Shown here in pieces: positions 7,524-17,342 of a DNA stretch of 64,000 nt. This DNA is from JAHEJJ01 sp965212205 (GTDB taxonomy: Bacteria; Bacteroidota; Bacteroidia; Flavobacteriales; Flavobacteriaceae), in the NCBI GenBank assembly GCA_965212205.1, contig CBDBUX010000006.1:96585-160584 (forward strand). The letters are read 5' to 3'. The notes under the pieces are model-generated. The model made no database searches. It saw only the letters and a list, made by a program, of their open reading frames with translations, and was not told the origin of the DNA. The position numbers and the translations under genes are program-made. How positions within the stretch are numbered: the first letter of the stretch is position 1; each line of letters starts with the position of its first letter.

Positions 7524-10070
7524 ATGGATGATAATTTCTCACCGAGGGTTAAGGATGTAATCGCCTACAGCAAGGAAGAAGCGTTGAGGCTTGGGCACGA
7601 TTTTATCGGTACCGAGCATTTGATGCTCGGACTGCTACGCGATGGAAATGGGAAGGCAATCAGCATTCTCGATGCCCTGGATGTGGATCTTGACCATCTA
7701 AGACGAAAGGTGGAAATTCTCAGTCCGGCTAATCCTAATTCGGGTACTAATCAGAAGGACAAAAAAAATCTTCACCTGACCCGTCAGGCAGAACGAGCAT
7801 TGAAGACTACCTTCCTCGAAGCAAAGTTATTTCAAAGCTCCTCTATTAATACTGCTCATCTTCTTTTGTGTATCCTTAGAAATGAGAATGATCCAACTAC
7901 TAAATTGCTCCATAAATTAAAAGTGGATTACGATGGCGTTAAAGATCAGTTTAAGTCTATGATCACCAGTGATGATGACTATATCGAATCTCCTACTTCC
8001 GAATCTTTCCCCAGCGATTCTGATGAACCGGCTGAAGGTAAAGAGGGTTCTTTTGGATCTACCGGACAAAAAGGGAATAAGAAATCTAAAACACCTGTAC
8101 TGGATAATTTCGGCCGCGACCTTACCCGTTTGGCGGAAGACAACAAACTCGATCCGGTGGTGGGCCGTGAAAAGGAAATCGAAAGAGTATCTCAGATCCT
8201 GAGTCGAAGAAAAAAGAATAATCCTTTGCTTATCGGAGAACCCGGTGTGGGTAAAAGCGCTATTGCAGAAGGCCTGGCGCTGAGGATTATCAACAAAAAA
8301 GTCTCAAGGATCCTTTATAACAAAAGACTTGTGACCTTAGACCTGGCCTCTCTTGTGGCTGGTACAAAATACAGAGGACAATTCGAAGAACGGATGAAGG
8401 CGGTGATGAATGAACTCGAAAAGAATGACGACGTCATCCTCTTTATCGATGAGATCCACACTATTGTGGGAGCCGGAGGAGCTACAGGCAGCCTCGATGC
8501 CTCCAATATGTTCAAACCCGCCCTTGCAAGAGGTGAGATCCAATGTATTGGAGCTACCACGCTAGACGAGTACCGTCAATACATAGAAAAAGATGGAGCG
8601 CTCGAAAGACGTTTTCAAAAGGTAATGGTAGAACCTACCTCGGTAGAAGAGACCATCGAGATCCTGCAAAATATCAAGGGGAAGTACGAAGATCATCATA
8701 ATGTTAATTATACCGATGAGGCCTTGGTGGCTTGTGTAAAACTCACCAATCGGTATATGACAGATCGTTTCCTCCCCGATAAGGCTATCGACGCGCTCGA
8801 TGAAGCCGGTTCCAGGGTACATATAGTTAATATGGATGTTCCCAAACAGATCCTCGAACTCGAGAAGCAGCTCGAAGATGTACGTGAACTCAAGAATAGC
8901 GTGGTTAAGAAACAACGCTATGAAGAAGCCGCAAAGCTCAGGGACGATGAGAAAAGGCTCGAAAAAGAATTGGCAGTAGCTCAGGAGAAATGGGAGGAAG
9001 ACAGCAAGATGCATCGCGAAACAGTCTCTGAAGACAATGTTGCCGATGTGGTGTCTATGATGAGTGGTGTGCCGGTGAATAAAATAGCGCAGACAGAAAG
9101 TAATAAACTCGCCGAGTTGCCCGAACTCATCAAAGGCAATGTGATCGGACAAGACGAGGCCGTAGCAAAAGTGGCCAAGGCTATTCAGCGTAACAGGGCA
9201 GGCTTAAAAGATCCTAATAAACCTATCGGCTCCTTTATATTCCTCGGACAAACCGGGGTTGGAAAAACACAGTTGGCTAAAGTCCTTGCTCAGGAATTAT
9301 TTGATTCACAAGATGCGCTGATCAGAATCGATATGAGTGAATACATGGAAAAATTCACCATCTCGAGATTGGTAGGGGCACCTCCCGGCTATGTGGGATA
9401 TGAAGAAGGCGGTCAGCTCACAGAAAAAGTGAGAAGAAAACCTTATTCGGTGATCCTGCTCGATGAGGTAGAAAAAGCTCACCCTGATGTATTTAACATG
9501 TTGCTTCAGGTTTTAGACGACGGTTTCCTTACCGACAGCCTGGGAAGGCGAATCGATTTCAGGAACACCATACTTATTATGACTTCCAATATCGGTGCGC
9601 GTCAGCTTAAAGATTTTGGACAGGGAGTTGGTTTCGGTACGGCTGCAAAAAAATCGCAGGCCGATGATCATCAGAGATCTGTTATAGAAAATGCCCTTAA
9701 AAAAGCATTTGCGCCCGAGTTTCTCAACAGGATAGACGATGTGATCGTTTTCAATCCGCTGGAAAGAGAACATATCCATCAGATCATCGATATAGAATTG
9801 AACAAATTGTTTGAAAGGATCAAGGAGATTGGCTATGATTTAAACCTTACCGATAAGGCCAAGGATTATATCGCCGATAAAGGATTCGACAAGCAATACG
9901 GAGCCCGTCCTCTTAAGAGAGCCATACAGAAGTACATTGAAGATGCCCTGGCAGAAGAGATTGTAAATTCCAAGTTGCAGGAAGGGGATAGTATTTATAT
10001 GGATGTAGACAAAAAGGAGGAGAAACTGACCATCGAAATTAAAAAGGCTAAGAAATCTTCGAAAGCCTAG
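7524..10070 (+). CDS. clpC: ATP-dependent Clp protease ATPase ClpC
   Basis: This 848-residue Hsp100 unfoldase feeds substrates to ClpP. It has an N-terminal Clp repeat domain (about 1-145), a first AAA+ module with Walker A GEPGVGKS at 238-245, a middle region with a UVR-type segment (YEEAAKLRDDEKRLEKEL), and a second AAA+ module with GQTGVGKT. The UVR segment and short middle domain favour ClpC over ClpA or ClpB. It stands alone, divergent from gyrA, and is followed by a terminator. Confidence 0.95.
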   Translation: MDDNFSPRVKDVIAYSKEEALRLGHDFIGTEHLMLGLLRDGNGKAISILDALDVDLDHLRRKVEILSPANPNSGTNQKDKKNLHLTRQAERALKTTFLEAKLFQSSSINTAHLLLCILRNENDPTTKLLHKLKVDYDGVKDQFKSMITSDDDYIESPTSESFPSDSDEPAEGKEGSFGSTGQKGNKKSKTPVLDNFGRDLTRLAEDNKLDPVVGREKEIERVSQILSRRKKNNPLLIGEPGVGKSAIAEGLALRIINKKVSRILYNKRLVTLDLASLVAGTKYRGQFEERMKAVMNELEKNDDVILFIDEIHTIVGAGGATGSLDASNMFKPALARGEIQCIGATTLDEYRQYIEKDGALERRFQKVMVEPTSVEETIEILQNIKGKYEDHHNVNYTDEALVACVKLTNRYMTDRFLPDKAIDALDEAGSRVHIVNMDVPKQILELEKQLEDVRELKNSVVKKQRYEEAAKLRDDEKRLEKELAVAQEKWEEDSKMHRETVSEDNVADVVSMMSGVPVNKIAQTESNKLAELPELIKGNVIGQDEAVAKVAKAIQRNRAGLKDPNKPIGSFIFLGQTGVGKTQLAKVLAQELFDSQDALIRIDMSEYMEKFTISRLVGAPPGYVGYEEGGQLTEKVRRKPYSVILLDEVEKAHPDVFNMLLQVLDDGFLTDSLGRRIDFRNTILIMTSNIGARQLKDFGQGVGFGTAAKKSQADDHQRSVIENALKKAFAPEFLNRIDDVIVFNPLEREHIHQIIDIELNKLFERIKEIGYDLNLTDKAKDYIADKGFDKQYGARPLKRAIQKYIEDALAEEIVNSKLQEGDSIYMDVDKKEEKLTIEIKKAKKSSKA

Positions 10071-10093
10071 GCCAGTATCATAATACTTAAATT

Positions 10094-10118
10094 AAGGGCT
10101 CCAGGGGGCCCTTTTTTT
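10094..10118 (+). terminator. Intrinsic terminator after clpC
   Basis: The hairpin AAGGGCTCC/GGGGCCCTT (one G-T pair) is followed directly by a run of seven T residues, 24 bases after the clpC stop. Confidence 0.8.
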
Positions 10119-10265
10119 ATATCCTCTAATCTGCATGTCGAGAAATATCATCAACTTCCCTATGGTCTGGGACCATACAAACGATATTTAGGCGTTTGGT
10201 CTAATATTTTTCCAAAAAGTTGTGCATAGGTCTACTTTCGTTTCGGACACTATATTTATTTTGAA

Positions 10266-10670
10266 ATGAACGTCGGACCGACAAAAAAACCCCTTGTTGT
10301 TAAGGAATACCACTTGGATATCGGTAGGGTACAGGTGTTTAAGAATCACCTTGTAGCCATTTTCGATGAAGGGGCCACACTCACTCTCGAAAGAGCCTAT
10401 CAAATCATCGGAATCTCTGAAATACACTTTAGGGACAAAAACTTTGGTTATATCAGTTTCAGGCAGAATTCCTATGCCATCGACCCTACTATTTATACCT
10501 ATCTCCGGGAGATGAAAAACTTAAAGGCATTTGCTATCGTTTCGGTCAAGGAAATGGATATGCACAACTTTAAGATTGAAAAACTCTTCTATAAAAAACC
10601 GATGAAACTTTTCATCGATTATAAGAATGCACAGAAATGGGTTAAGCGACGGGTAAAAGAATCTCGCTGA
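10266..10670 (+). CDS. Small protein with SpoIIAA/STAS-like look, function unknown
   Basis: This 134-residue soluble protein has no signal peptide or membrane segment. The alternation of beta strands and amphipathic helices, with a central FGYISFRQNSYAIDPTIY stretch, recalls the SpoIIAA-like/STAS fold proteins often found in Flavobacteriaceae. I see no catalytic motif. It is convergent with nnr across a 51-base gap without a terminator. The fold call is an impression from the sequence, not a firm assignment. Confidence 0.6.
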   Translation: MNVGPTKKPLVVKEYHLDIGRVQVFKNHLVAIFDEGATLTLERAYQIIGISEIHFRDKNFGYISFRQNSYAIDPTIYTYLREMKNLKAFAIVSVKEMDMHNFKIEKLFYKKPMKLFIDYKNAQKWVKRRVKESR

Positions 10671-10721
10671 CCTGATATCAAAATATTCCGTTAGAGATCT
10701 TCAAAACGATTCCATAAAGCT

Positions 10722-12284
10722 TCAATGCTCAGCTTTATCTCCTGGTTTTTCGGGTGCTTCCTGTTGTATCGGTTCTGGAATAGCGGTAAGACTAATATAG
10801 GCCGACCCAATGGACTGGATTATCTCACCGGCTGTCAACGATTCAAATCCCGTGTTTACCACGGCCAGATCGGCCGCCTTTCCATGAAGATATACCGCTG
10901 TATTGACGGCTGTTAAGGTCTCATAACCCTGGGCGATCAACCCTGTGATCATCCCGCTAAGCACGTCGCCGCTTCCTGCCGTAGCCATACCCGGATTACC
11001 TGTAGAATTCACATAGCCGATACCTTGGTCAATAGTAATGGTATAAGCGTCTTTCAATACCATAATACATTTATACTTCCGGGAGAATTCCTTAGCTTTT
11101 TTCAGCTTATCGAAATCATCTTTCCAGCTACCCAGTAGCCGTTTCAACTCTCCGGGATGGGGTGTTAGCACGGTTTCTGAAGGCAGTTTCTTCAAAAGAG
11201 CCGGATGTTCAGCTAGTAAATTCAAGCCATCAGCATCGACTACCAGGGGTCCTTTATAGTTCTCCAAAAAATTGCCAAATGCTTCCTTCGTCTTGGGTGA
11301 AATGCCCATACCCATTCCAATTCCAACCACATCGGGATTGATGGAATAGGAAATATTTCCGATATGTTCTTCATTCTTATCTGTAGTGACCATGATCTCA
11401 ACCGCATTGGTTTGCAGCGGTATATAACCACATTTAGGGACATAAGCCGTTACCAATCCACTACCTGCTTTCAAGCAAGCCTTGCTGCTCAGCACTACAG
11501 CGCCGATCTTTCCATAGCTCCCACCAACGATAAGCGAATGGCCATAAGTACCTTTATGGGAAAATCGTTTCCGTTCCTTGTAGCCCTGCAAAACTTCGTT
11601 CTTACCGATCAGATGATATTCGGATTTGATCTCTTCCAATATCTCATTATCCATACCGATATCGAGGATCTCCCAGTGTTCTGCAAAAACCCCGGTTTCC
11701 GGAAGAAAGAAAACCAGTTTAGGCAGCTGTATCGTGAGTACAACGTTAGAGCATACCACCGCTTCCCGATTGTCCACGGCCCGGTCTAAATATAATCCAG
11801 AGGGAACATCTACCGATAGTACAAATGCACCAGACTCATTTATATGACACATCAGTTTCCGGACCCAGGTATCAGGTGCCCGGTTCAGACCAATACCAAA
11901 GATCGCATCTACAATGATATCCTGTGTCGCGATTTCGGGATAACCGGTTCCTTCCTGTATAAAATTGGGCCATATTTTCCTTTCCTTAAGGCGGGTGAGG
12001 TTGATCAGAAAATCTTCAGATCGCTTTTCGCTATAGCTAATGACATTCACCTCAATGTTATATCCGTGTTCCCATAAATGGCGGGCAAGTGCCAATCCGT
12101 CTCCTCCATTGTTGCCTATCCCACAGAAAAGGTGAATTTTTACCTGGGCACCATGCATCTTCTGGTGCAACCAGTTAAACAATGCCACTGCAGCGCGCTC
12201 CATTAACTGCTCGCTACTGATCTTTTGCCTCTCAATTGTGGATTTGTCAGCCGTGTACAGCTGACTGGCCGAAAATATCTTCAT
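10722..12284 (-). CDS. nnr: Bifunctional NAD(P)H-hydrate epimerase / ADP-dependent dehydratase
   Basis: This 520-residue fusion repairs damaged, hydrated NAD(P)H. The N-terminal YjeF_N epimerase domain (about 1-210) contains GIGNNGGDG at 55-63. The C-terminal ribokinase-like dehydratase domain (about 225-500) contains LTPHPGEL and AGSGDVLSGMI, the nucleotide-binding and catalytic segment. It is divergent from the thr operon promoter region. Confidence 0.95.
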   Translation of the reverse strand: MKIFSASQLYTADKSTIERQKISSEQLMERAAVALFNWLHQKMHGAQVKIHLFCGIGNNGGDGLALARHLWEHGYNIEVNVISYSEKRSEDFLINLTRLKERKIWPNFIQEGTGYPEIATQDIIVDAIFGIGLNRAPDTWVRKLMCHINESGAFVLSVDVPSGLYLDRAVDNREAVVCSNVVLTIQLPKLVFFLPETGVFAEHWEILDIGMDNEILEEIKSEYHLIGKNEVLQGYKERKRFSHKGTYGHSLIVGGSYGKIGAVVLSSKACLKAGSGLVTAYVPKCGYIPLQTNAVEIMVTTDKNEEHIGNISYSINPDVVGIGMGMGISPKTKEAFGNFLENYKGPLVVDADGLNLLAEHPALLKKLPSETVLTPHPGELKRLLGSWKDDFDKLKKAKEFSRKYKCIMVLKDAYTITIDQGIGYVNSTGNPGMATAGSGDVLSGMITGLIAQGYETLTAVNTAVYLHGKAADLAVVNTGFESLTAGEIIQSIGSAYISLTAIPEPIQQEAPEKPGDKAEH

Positions 12285-12336
12285 CTGGCAATAAATTTTA
12301 TAAAATAATGGCTACTTGACAAAAATGATGGAATAA

Positions 12337-12367
12337 TTTGATAAGGTATTCAAAAGTACTACTTTTG
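12337..12367 (+). promoter_or_regulatory. thr operon promoter
   Basis: TTTG (12337-12340), a 19-base spacer and TACTTTTG (12360-12367) match the Bacteroidota promoter (TTTG, then TAnnTTTG) fully. Transcription would start near 12373, leaving a leader of about 170 bases before thrA that contains the Thr-rich peptide and hairpin. Confidence 0.75.
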
Positions 12368-12386
12368 AGGCTTTATCAGAAGTACG

Positions 12387-12476
12387 ATGATTGGCAATAC
12401 GGATTTTGGGAACCGCGAATTTACTCTTCATGCTGTTTGGTATTCCATCACTCCTGCATTTACCACTACCCCTTAG
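12387..12476 (+). CDS. Putative thr operon leader peptide
   Basis: A 29-codon reading frame just inside the predicted transcript ends with ITPAFTTTP. Six of 29 residues are Thr, four of them in the last eight codons, plus Ile at 21. It sits between the thr promoter and thrA, and its last codons and stop overlap a GC hairpin followed by T residues. This is the layout of a ribosome-mediated attenuator sensing charged tRNA-Thr (and perhaps tRNA-Ile). The peptide itself need have no function. Translation is inferred. Confidence 0.65.
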   Translation: MIGNTDFGNREFTLHAVWYSITPAFTTTP

Positions 12477-12494
12477 GGGTAAGCAGCAATTTTT
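12466..12494 (+). terminator. thr operon attenuator hairpin
   Basis: CTACCCC pairs with GGGGTA(A)G around a TTA loop (12466-12483); a five-T run lies at 12490-12494. The stem covers the last two Thr codons and the stop of the leader peptide. A ribosome stalled for Thr-tRNA would mask it and allow read-through into thrA. Confidence 0.6.
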
Positions 12495-12545
12495 ATATCC
12501 GTTTTTCAAAAACTTTTAGTCGCCCTTTTCTAATTATTATTCCAT

Positions 12546-14991
12546 ATGAAGGTTTTAAAATTTGGCGGTACTTCGGTAGCCAGTGCAGATCAGATAGAAC
12601 AAGTAAAACAAATTATCGCCGATGAGAAGTCTAATCGGGTTTTTGTGGTAGTCTCTGCATTGGGCGGGGATTACAGATCTATTGCTAAAAACTTCAGCAA
12701 TGGCTGCCGATCGGGATGAAGGGTTTCACAAAGGAGCGAGTGAGCTCGAAAAAAGACATATGCAAGCCATAAAATCGCTGATCCCGGTTAAATCCCAAAG
12801 TGCGATTTTGAGCCATGTCAAGGCCGAACTCAATTCGTTGGAAACGCTGTTGGAAGGTGCCTTCCTCATCGGTGAAATCACCCCTCGTTTACTAGATAGG
12901 ATCGTCTCATACGGAGAGCTTCTTTCCTCTTATATCATCAGTGAATACCTGATGGCTTCGGGTCTGGAAGCCAGGCTTAAAGATAGTCGGGAGCTCATCA
13001 TTACCGATGATAATTATGGCAAAGCTTCTGTGAACTTCGAAATCACCAATCAAAACTGTCAATCCTATTTAAAAAATAGCAAGGAGAAGATAACCATCTT
13101 ACCCGGATATGTCGCTTCATCAGAATCGGGCAATTCAACCACTCTGGGTAGGGGAGGGTCAGACTATACAGCCGCGGTGATCGCCGGTGCTCTGAGTGCA
13201 GAAGCATTGGAAATCTGGACCGATGTTAGTGGTATGTACACCGCTAATCCGAAACTCGTAAAACAGGCCAAGGCCATTGCGAACATCTCCTATGAAGAGG
13301 CCATGGAACTATCGCATTTTGGTGCGAAGGTGCTTTATCCACCCACCATTCAACCTGTGCTGCGAAAGGGCATACCTATCCATATAAAGAACACTTTTAG
13401 CCCTCAGGATCCCGGTACCAGCATCGAGAAAAACCAGGGTGATTCAAAATATGCCGTAAGGGGTATAAGCTACGTACCAAATATAAGCCTGCTTACCCTG
13501 GAAGGGCCTGGAATGATAGGAATACCAGGTACATCAAGGAAGTTTTTTGAGGTGCTCTCACAGGCTCAGATCAGTGTTGTGCTCATCACCCAGGCTTCAT
13601 CAGAACATTCAATTTGCATCGGATTGGCCCAAGACGATGCACCCGCTGCGGAAAAGCTTGTAAACGAAGCCTTTGCTTATGAAATCACTGCCTCAAAAAT
13701 AAAACCGGTAATAACAGAAGGTGATCTAGCGATTATCGCATTGGTGGGCGATCAAATGAAAAGCCACCAGGGATTAAGCGGCAGGATGTTCAGCACACTC
13801 GGTAAGAACAATGTAAATATAAGGGCGATTGCTCAGGGCGCTTCAGAGCGCAATATCTCGGCCGTAATCCATAAAGAAGATGTTAGAAAGGCACTAAACT
13901 CATTACATGAAACCTTTTTTGAGGAGAATGTAAAACAGTTGAATCTTTATATAATGGGCGTAGGCAATGTTGGATCCAGGCTCTTGAATCAGATCCAGCA
14001 ACAACAAGCATATCTCAAAAAACAGCACCGGTTGAATATTCGGGTGATCGGTATCTCGAATTCAAGGACTATGGTTTTTAATCAGGATGGTATTCCACTT
14101 GATAATTGGCAAAGCTTGCTGCAGCAGGGTAAGACCGCTCATCCCGATAAATTTTATAACCAACTGCTTGCCAATAATTTACGCAACAGCATATTTATTG
14201 ATAATACCGCCAGCAGCACAGTAGCCGCTAGTTATAAAAACTACCTCAGCAAGAGTATTGCCGTGGTTACTTGTAACAAGATCGCTTGTTCTTCGGCATT
14301 AAGTCAATACCTGGAACTCAAAGAAGTATCCAGAACCTATAATGTTCCTTTTTTATTCGAAACCAATGTTGGGGCAGGCCTGCCCATCATCGATACCTTA
14401 AAACACCTTATCGCTTCTGGCGACAAAGTGCATAAGATCCAGGCTGTGCTATCGGGCAGTCTGAACTTTGTTTTTAACAATTACGATGGTAAGTTACCGT
14501 TCTCTGAGATCGTTCAAAGAGCTCAGAAGGAAGGGTATACAGAACCTGATCCCAAGATCGATCTCAGCGGCGTTGATGTAATGCGTAAAATCCTGATCCT
14601 CGCCAGGGAAAGTGGTTATCCGATCGATATGGAAGACATTACCAATGACTCCTTTTTGCCCGAAGAAAGTCTTGGCAGTAAAGACAATGAATCGTTCTAC
14701 CGATCGCTGGAGAAAAATGAACCCGCATTCCAGCAAATGTATCGGAAGGCTCAGGAAAAGGACTGTAAACTAAAGTATGTTGCCCAATTTAATGAAGGCT
14801 CTGCCTCTGTTGGCCTCCAGATGATTCCTGGAGATCATGATTTCTATAAACTGGAGGGTAGCGACAACATTGTGTTATTTTATACCGATCGCTACCAGGA
14901 ACAACCCCTGGTGGTAAAAGGTGCAGGAGCTGGTGCAGAAGTTACGGCTTCAGGTATATTTGCAGATATAATCAGAATTGGCAATTTCTAG
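12546..14991 (+). CDS. thrA: Bifunctional aspartokinase / homoserine dehydrogenase, frameshifted
   Basis: The gene starts at ATG 12546 with MKVLKFGGTSVAS, the aspartokinase nucleotide-binding start. After VVVSALGG the frame breaks and stops at 12717-12719. Removing one G from the run at 12666-12669 restores SALGGITDLLLKTSAM and then a continuous frame to 14991, about 814 residues, the normal length. Domains are aspartokinase, ACT region (about 310-455), and NAD-binding homoserine dehydrogenase (starting at YIMGVGNVGSR). It makes aspartyl phosphate and homoserine for Thr/Met/Ile. The downstream piece alone has only a TTG start (12682) and lacks the kinase N-terminus. It is either a sequencing error or a real lesion. 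thrB follows after 3 bases. Confidence 0.88.
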
Positions 14992-14994
14992 AAT

Positions 14995-15930
14995 ATGGAC
15001 AGTATCCGAATATTTTCACCTGCCTCCGTTGCGAATATCTCCTGTGGCTTTGATGTACTCGGGCTGGCACTGGACACCGTGGGTGATTTTATGACAGTAA
15101 CTAAGGTACCCGAACCCGGTGTTCGGATTACCAGGATCACCGGTGAGCAATTACCGCTCGAAACAAAGAAAAATGTTGCAGGTGTAGCGGCCTTGGCCTT
15201 GCTCGATAAAAGTGAATTTGAAGGTGGTTTTGAGATAGAGATCGAAAAGAATATTAAACCGGGAAGCGGGATAGGTAGCAGTGCCGCAAGTGCGTCGGGC
15301 GTCGTCTGGGCGATAAACGAATTACTGGGACATCCTTATTCCAAGCTCGAATTGGTAGAATTTGCCATGGAAGGAGAACGCCTTGCGAGCGGCGCAGCCC
15401 ATGCGGATAATGTGGCACCTGCTCTTTTCGGTGGTTTTACACTGGTAAGAAGTTATGAGCCCCTCGATGTTATTCGCATTCCTGCTCCGGAAGATTTGTT
15501 TGCAACGGTTGTGCATCCGCAGATTGAGATCAAAACCGCAGATTCGAGAAAAATCCTGAAAAAATCTATCACCCTCGCCGATGGCATAAAACAATGGGGT
15601 AATTTGGGCGGACTCGTAGCCGGCTTATATACCGAGGATTATGCCCTGATTGGCAGATCGCTGGTAGACCATATCATAGAGCCTACGCGAGCTATACTGA
15701 TCCCTGGTTTCGATGAGGTTAAAAAATCGGCATTAGATGCCGGTGCTCTCGGATGTGGGATTTCGGGTTCCGGGCCTTCAATTTTTGCACTCAGTAAAGG
15801 CGAAACGATTGCCAGGGAAACCGCGGCGGCCATGAAGGAAATATATAGTCAGCTTGATATCGATGCCGATTTTCATGTCTCAAGAATCAACCCATATGGA
15901 ATAAAAGAAGTACGCCAGAAAGGAAAATAA
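14995..15930 (+). CDS. thrB: Homoserine kinase
   Basis: This 311-residue GHMP-family kinase phosphorylates homoserine. The N-terminal ASVANISCGFDVLG (about 10-23) and the phosphate-binding PGSGIGSSAASASG (about 88-101) are typical, as is the late GCGISGSGPSIFAL segment. It lies 3 bases after thrA and 17 bases before thrC, the second step of the operon's homoserine-to-threonine branch. Confidence 0.96.
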   Translation: MDSIRIFSPASVANISCGFDVLGLALDTVGDFMTVTKVPEPGVRITRITGEQLPLETKKNVAGVAALALLDKSEFEGGFEIEIEKNIKPGSGIGSSAASASGVVWAINELLGHPYSKLELVEFAMEGERLASGAAHADNVAPALFGGFTLVRSYEPLDVIRIPAPEDLFATVVHPQIEIKTADSRKILKKSITLADGIKQWGNLGGLVAGLYTEDYALIGRSLVDHIIEPTRAILIPGFDEVKKSALDAGALGCGISGSGPSIFALSKGETIARETAAAMKEIYSQLDIDADFHVSRINPYGIKEVRQKGK

Positions 15931-15947
15931 TAGAATCTATATTCCGT

Positions 15948-17243
15948 ATGAAATTCTACAGCCTCAACCATAAATCATCTCCCGTAAGCTTTCGGGAAGC
16001 GACATTAAGGGGTATCGCACCAGACAGAGGTCTGTATTTTCCCGAAAGAATAGATCGCCTTCCAATTACGCTCATCACCAATCTTGGACAGCACAACGAT
16101 GCCGAGTTGGCTTTTCATGCGATGGAACAATTCACCAAAGAAGATATTCCTTCTGATGTACTGATGAATATGGTGCAGGAAGTTCTCCAATTTTCTTTTC
16201 CACTGGTTAACATATCGGAACAAATTGCGGTATTGGAATTATTTCACGGCCCCACTATGGCATTTAAAGATGTAGGTGCGCGTTTTATGGCCCAGTGTAT
16301 GGGTTATTTCGCATCTTCAGGGAATCAGGAAACCACTGTGCTGGTAGCTACTTCGGGGGATACCGGTGGTGCTGTTGCCCGAGGATTTCTCGGCGTGGAA
16401 GGTGTGCGTGTGGTGATCCTCTATCCCAGCGGGAAAGTTAGTGAGATCCAGGAAAAACAACTGACCACCCTGGGGCAGAATATTACGGCTTTAGAAGTAA
16501 GCGGGACATTCGACGATTGTCAGCAAATAGTGAAAAATGCATTTTTGGACCCTGATCTTACGGCTAAACTTCAACTCACTTCCGCAAATTCGATCAATGT
16601 AGCCCGTTGGTTACCTCAGCAATTCTATTACTTTATCGCCTGTAAAGTACTGGCAAATCGTTCCCAGCCCTTGGTATTTTCGGTACCCAGTGGGAATTTT
16701 GGAAATCTTTGCGCAGCTATGGTTGCCCAGAGACTGGGCTTACCTATCAGCCATTTTATCGCTTCAACAAATATCAACGACACCGTACCTAAGTACTGGC
16801 AGACAGGGGCATACAAGGCACAAGCCTCCTCCCCTACTATTTCCAATGCCATGGATGTGGGCGATCCCAGCAATTTTGTCAGGATTTTGGAATTGTTCGG
16901 TGGGGACTATGACTCGCTAAAAAAAGTGTTCTCCTCCTATTCGTATACCGATGCTCAAACACGGGAAGCCATGAAGGAACTCCGTAGGCAATCAGACTAT
17001 ATCGCCGATCCTCATGGTGCCGTAGGCTACCTAGGACTTAAGCGATTTCTTCAAGAACAACCTCAGTATTATGGAGTCTTCCTAGAGACTGCCCATCCGG
17101 TTAAATTTTTAGATGTGGTAGAGCAGACGCTGGGCATCGAACAATCGCTTCCGAAGCAAATAGCCGATATTATGAATCGGGAAAAGCACGCTTTAGCGGT
17201 GGAAACCTATGGCGATGTAAAGGAGTATCTGCTGAGTTCCTAG
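15948..17243 (+). CDS. thrC: Threonine synthase
   Basis: This 431-residue PLP enzyme converts O-phosphohomoserine to threonine. The PLP lysine is K107 in AFKDVGARF, and the ATSGDTGGAV loop binds phosphate. It is last in the thr operon; no clear terminator was seen in the 99 bases before gcvT. Confidence 0.96.
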   Translation: MKFYSLNHKSSPVSFREATLRGIAPDRGLYFPERIDRLPITLITNLGQHNDAELAFHAMEQFTKEDIPSDVLMNMVQEVLQFSFPLVNISEQIAVLELFHGPTMAFKDVGARFMAQCMGYFASSGNQETTVLVATSGDTGGAVARGFLGVEGVRVVILYPSGKVSEIQEKQLTTLGQNITALEVSGTFDDCQQIVKNAFLDPDLTAKLQLTSANSINVARWLPQQFYYFIACKVLANRSQPLVFSVPSGNFGNLCAAMVAQRLGLPISHFIASTNINDTVPKYWQTGAYKAQASSPTISNAMDVGDPSNFVRILELFGGDYDSLKKVFSSYSYTDAQTREAMKELRRQSDYIADPHGAVGYLGLKRFLQEQPQYYGVFLETAHPVKFLDVVEQTLGIEQSLPKQIADIMNREKHALAVETYGDVKEYLLSS

Positions 17244-17315
17244 AACAAATAAAACCTTAACATAAGATTATTGAAAACCAGCATAGGCAGACTGTGGTGA
17301 TCTATTAATTTTCGA

Positions 17316-17323
17316 TAAATTTG
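17316..17323 (+). promoter_or_regulatory. -7 box for gcvT
   Basis: TAAATTTG fully matches TAnnTTTG, 19 bases upstream of the gcvT ATG. The -33 region lacks a clean TTG. Confidence 0.5.
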
Positions 17324-17342
17324 CGCATCTAAACCCCGGAGC

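Noticed and set aside
8562..9152. 196-codon frame antisense to clpC
   Set aside because: It lies wholly inside a strongly supported gene on the other strand and shows no domain.
12338..12625. 95-codon open frame across the thr leader and the start of thrA
   Set aside because: It runs in a different frame from the Thr-rich leader peptide and thrA, has no family look, and overlaps the predicted promoter.
12682..14991. TTG-started reading of thrA as the true gene
   Set aside because: The conserved aspartokinase start (KVLKFGGTSV) is encoded upstream in another frame, so the TTG is a product of the frameshift and not a real start.
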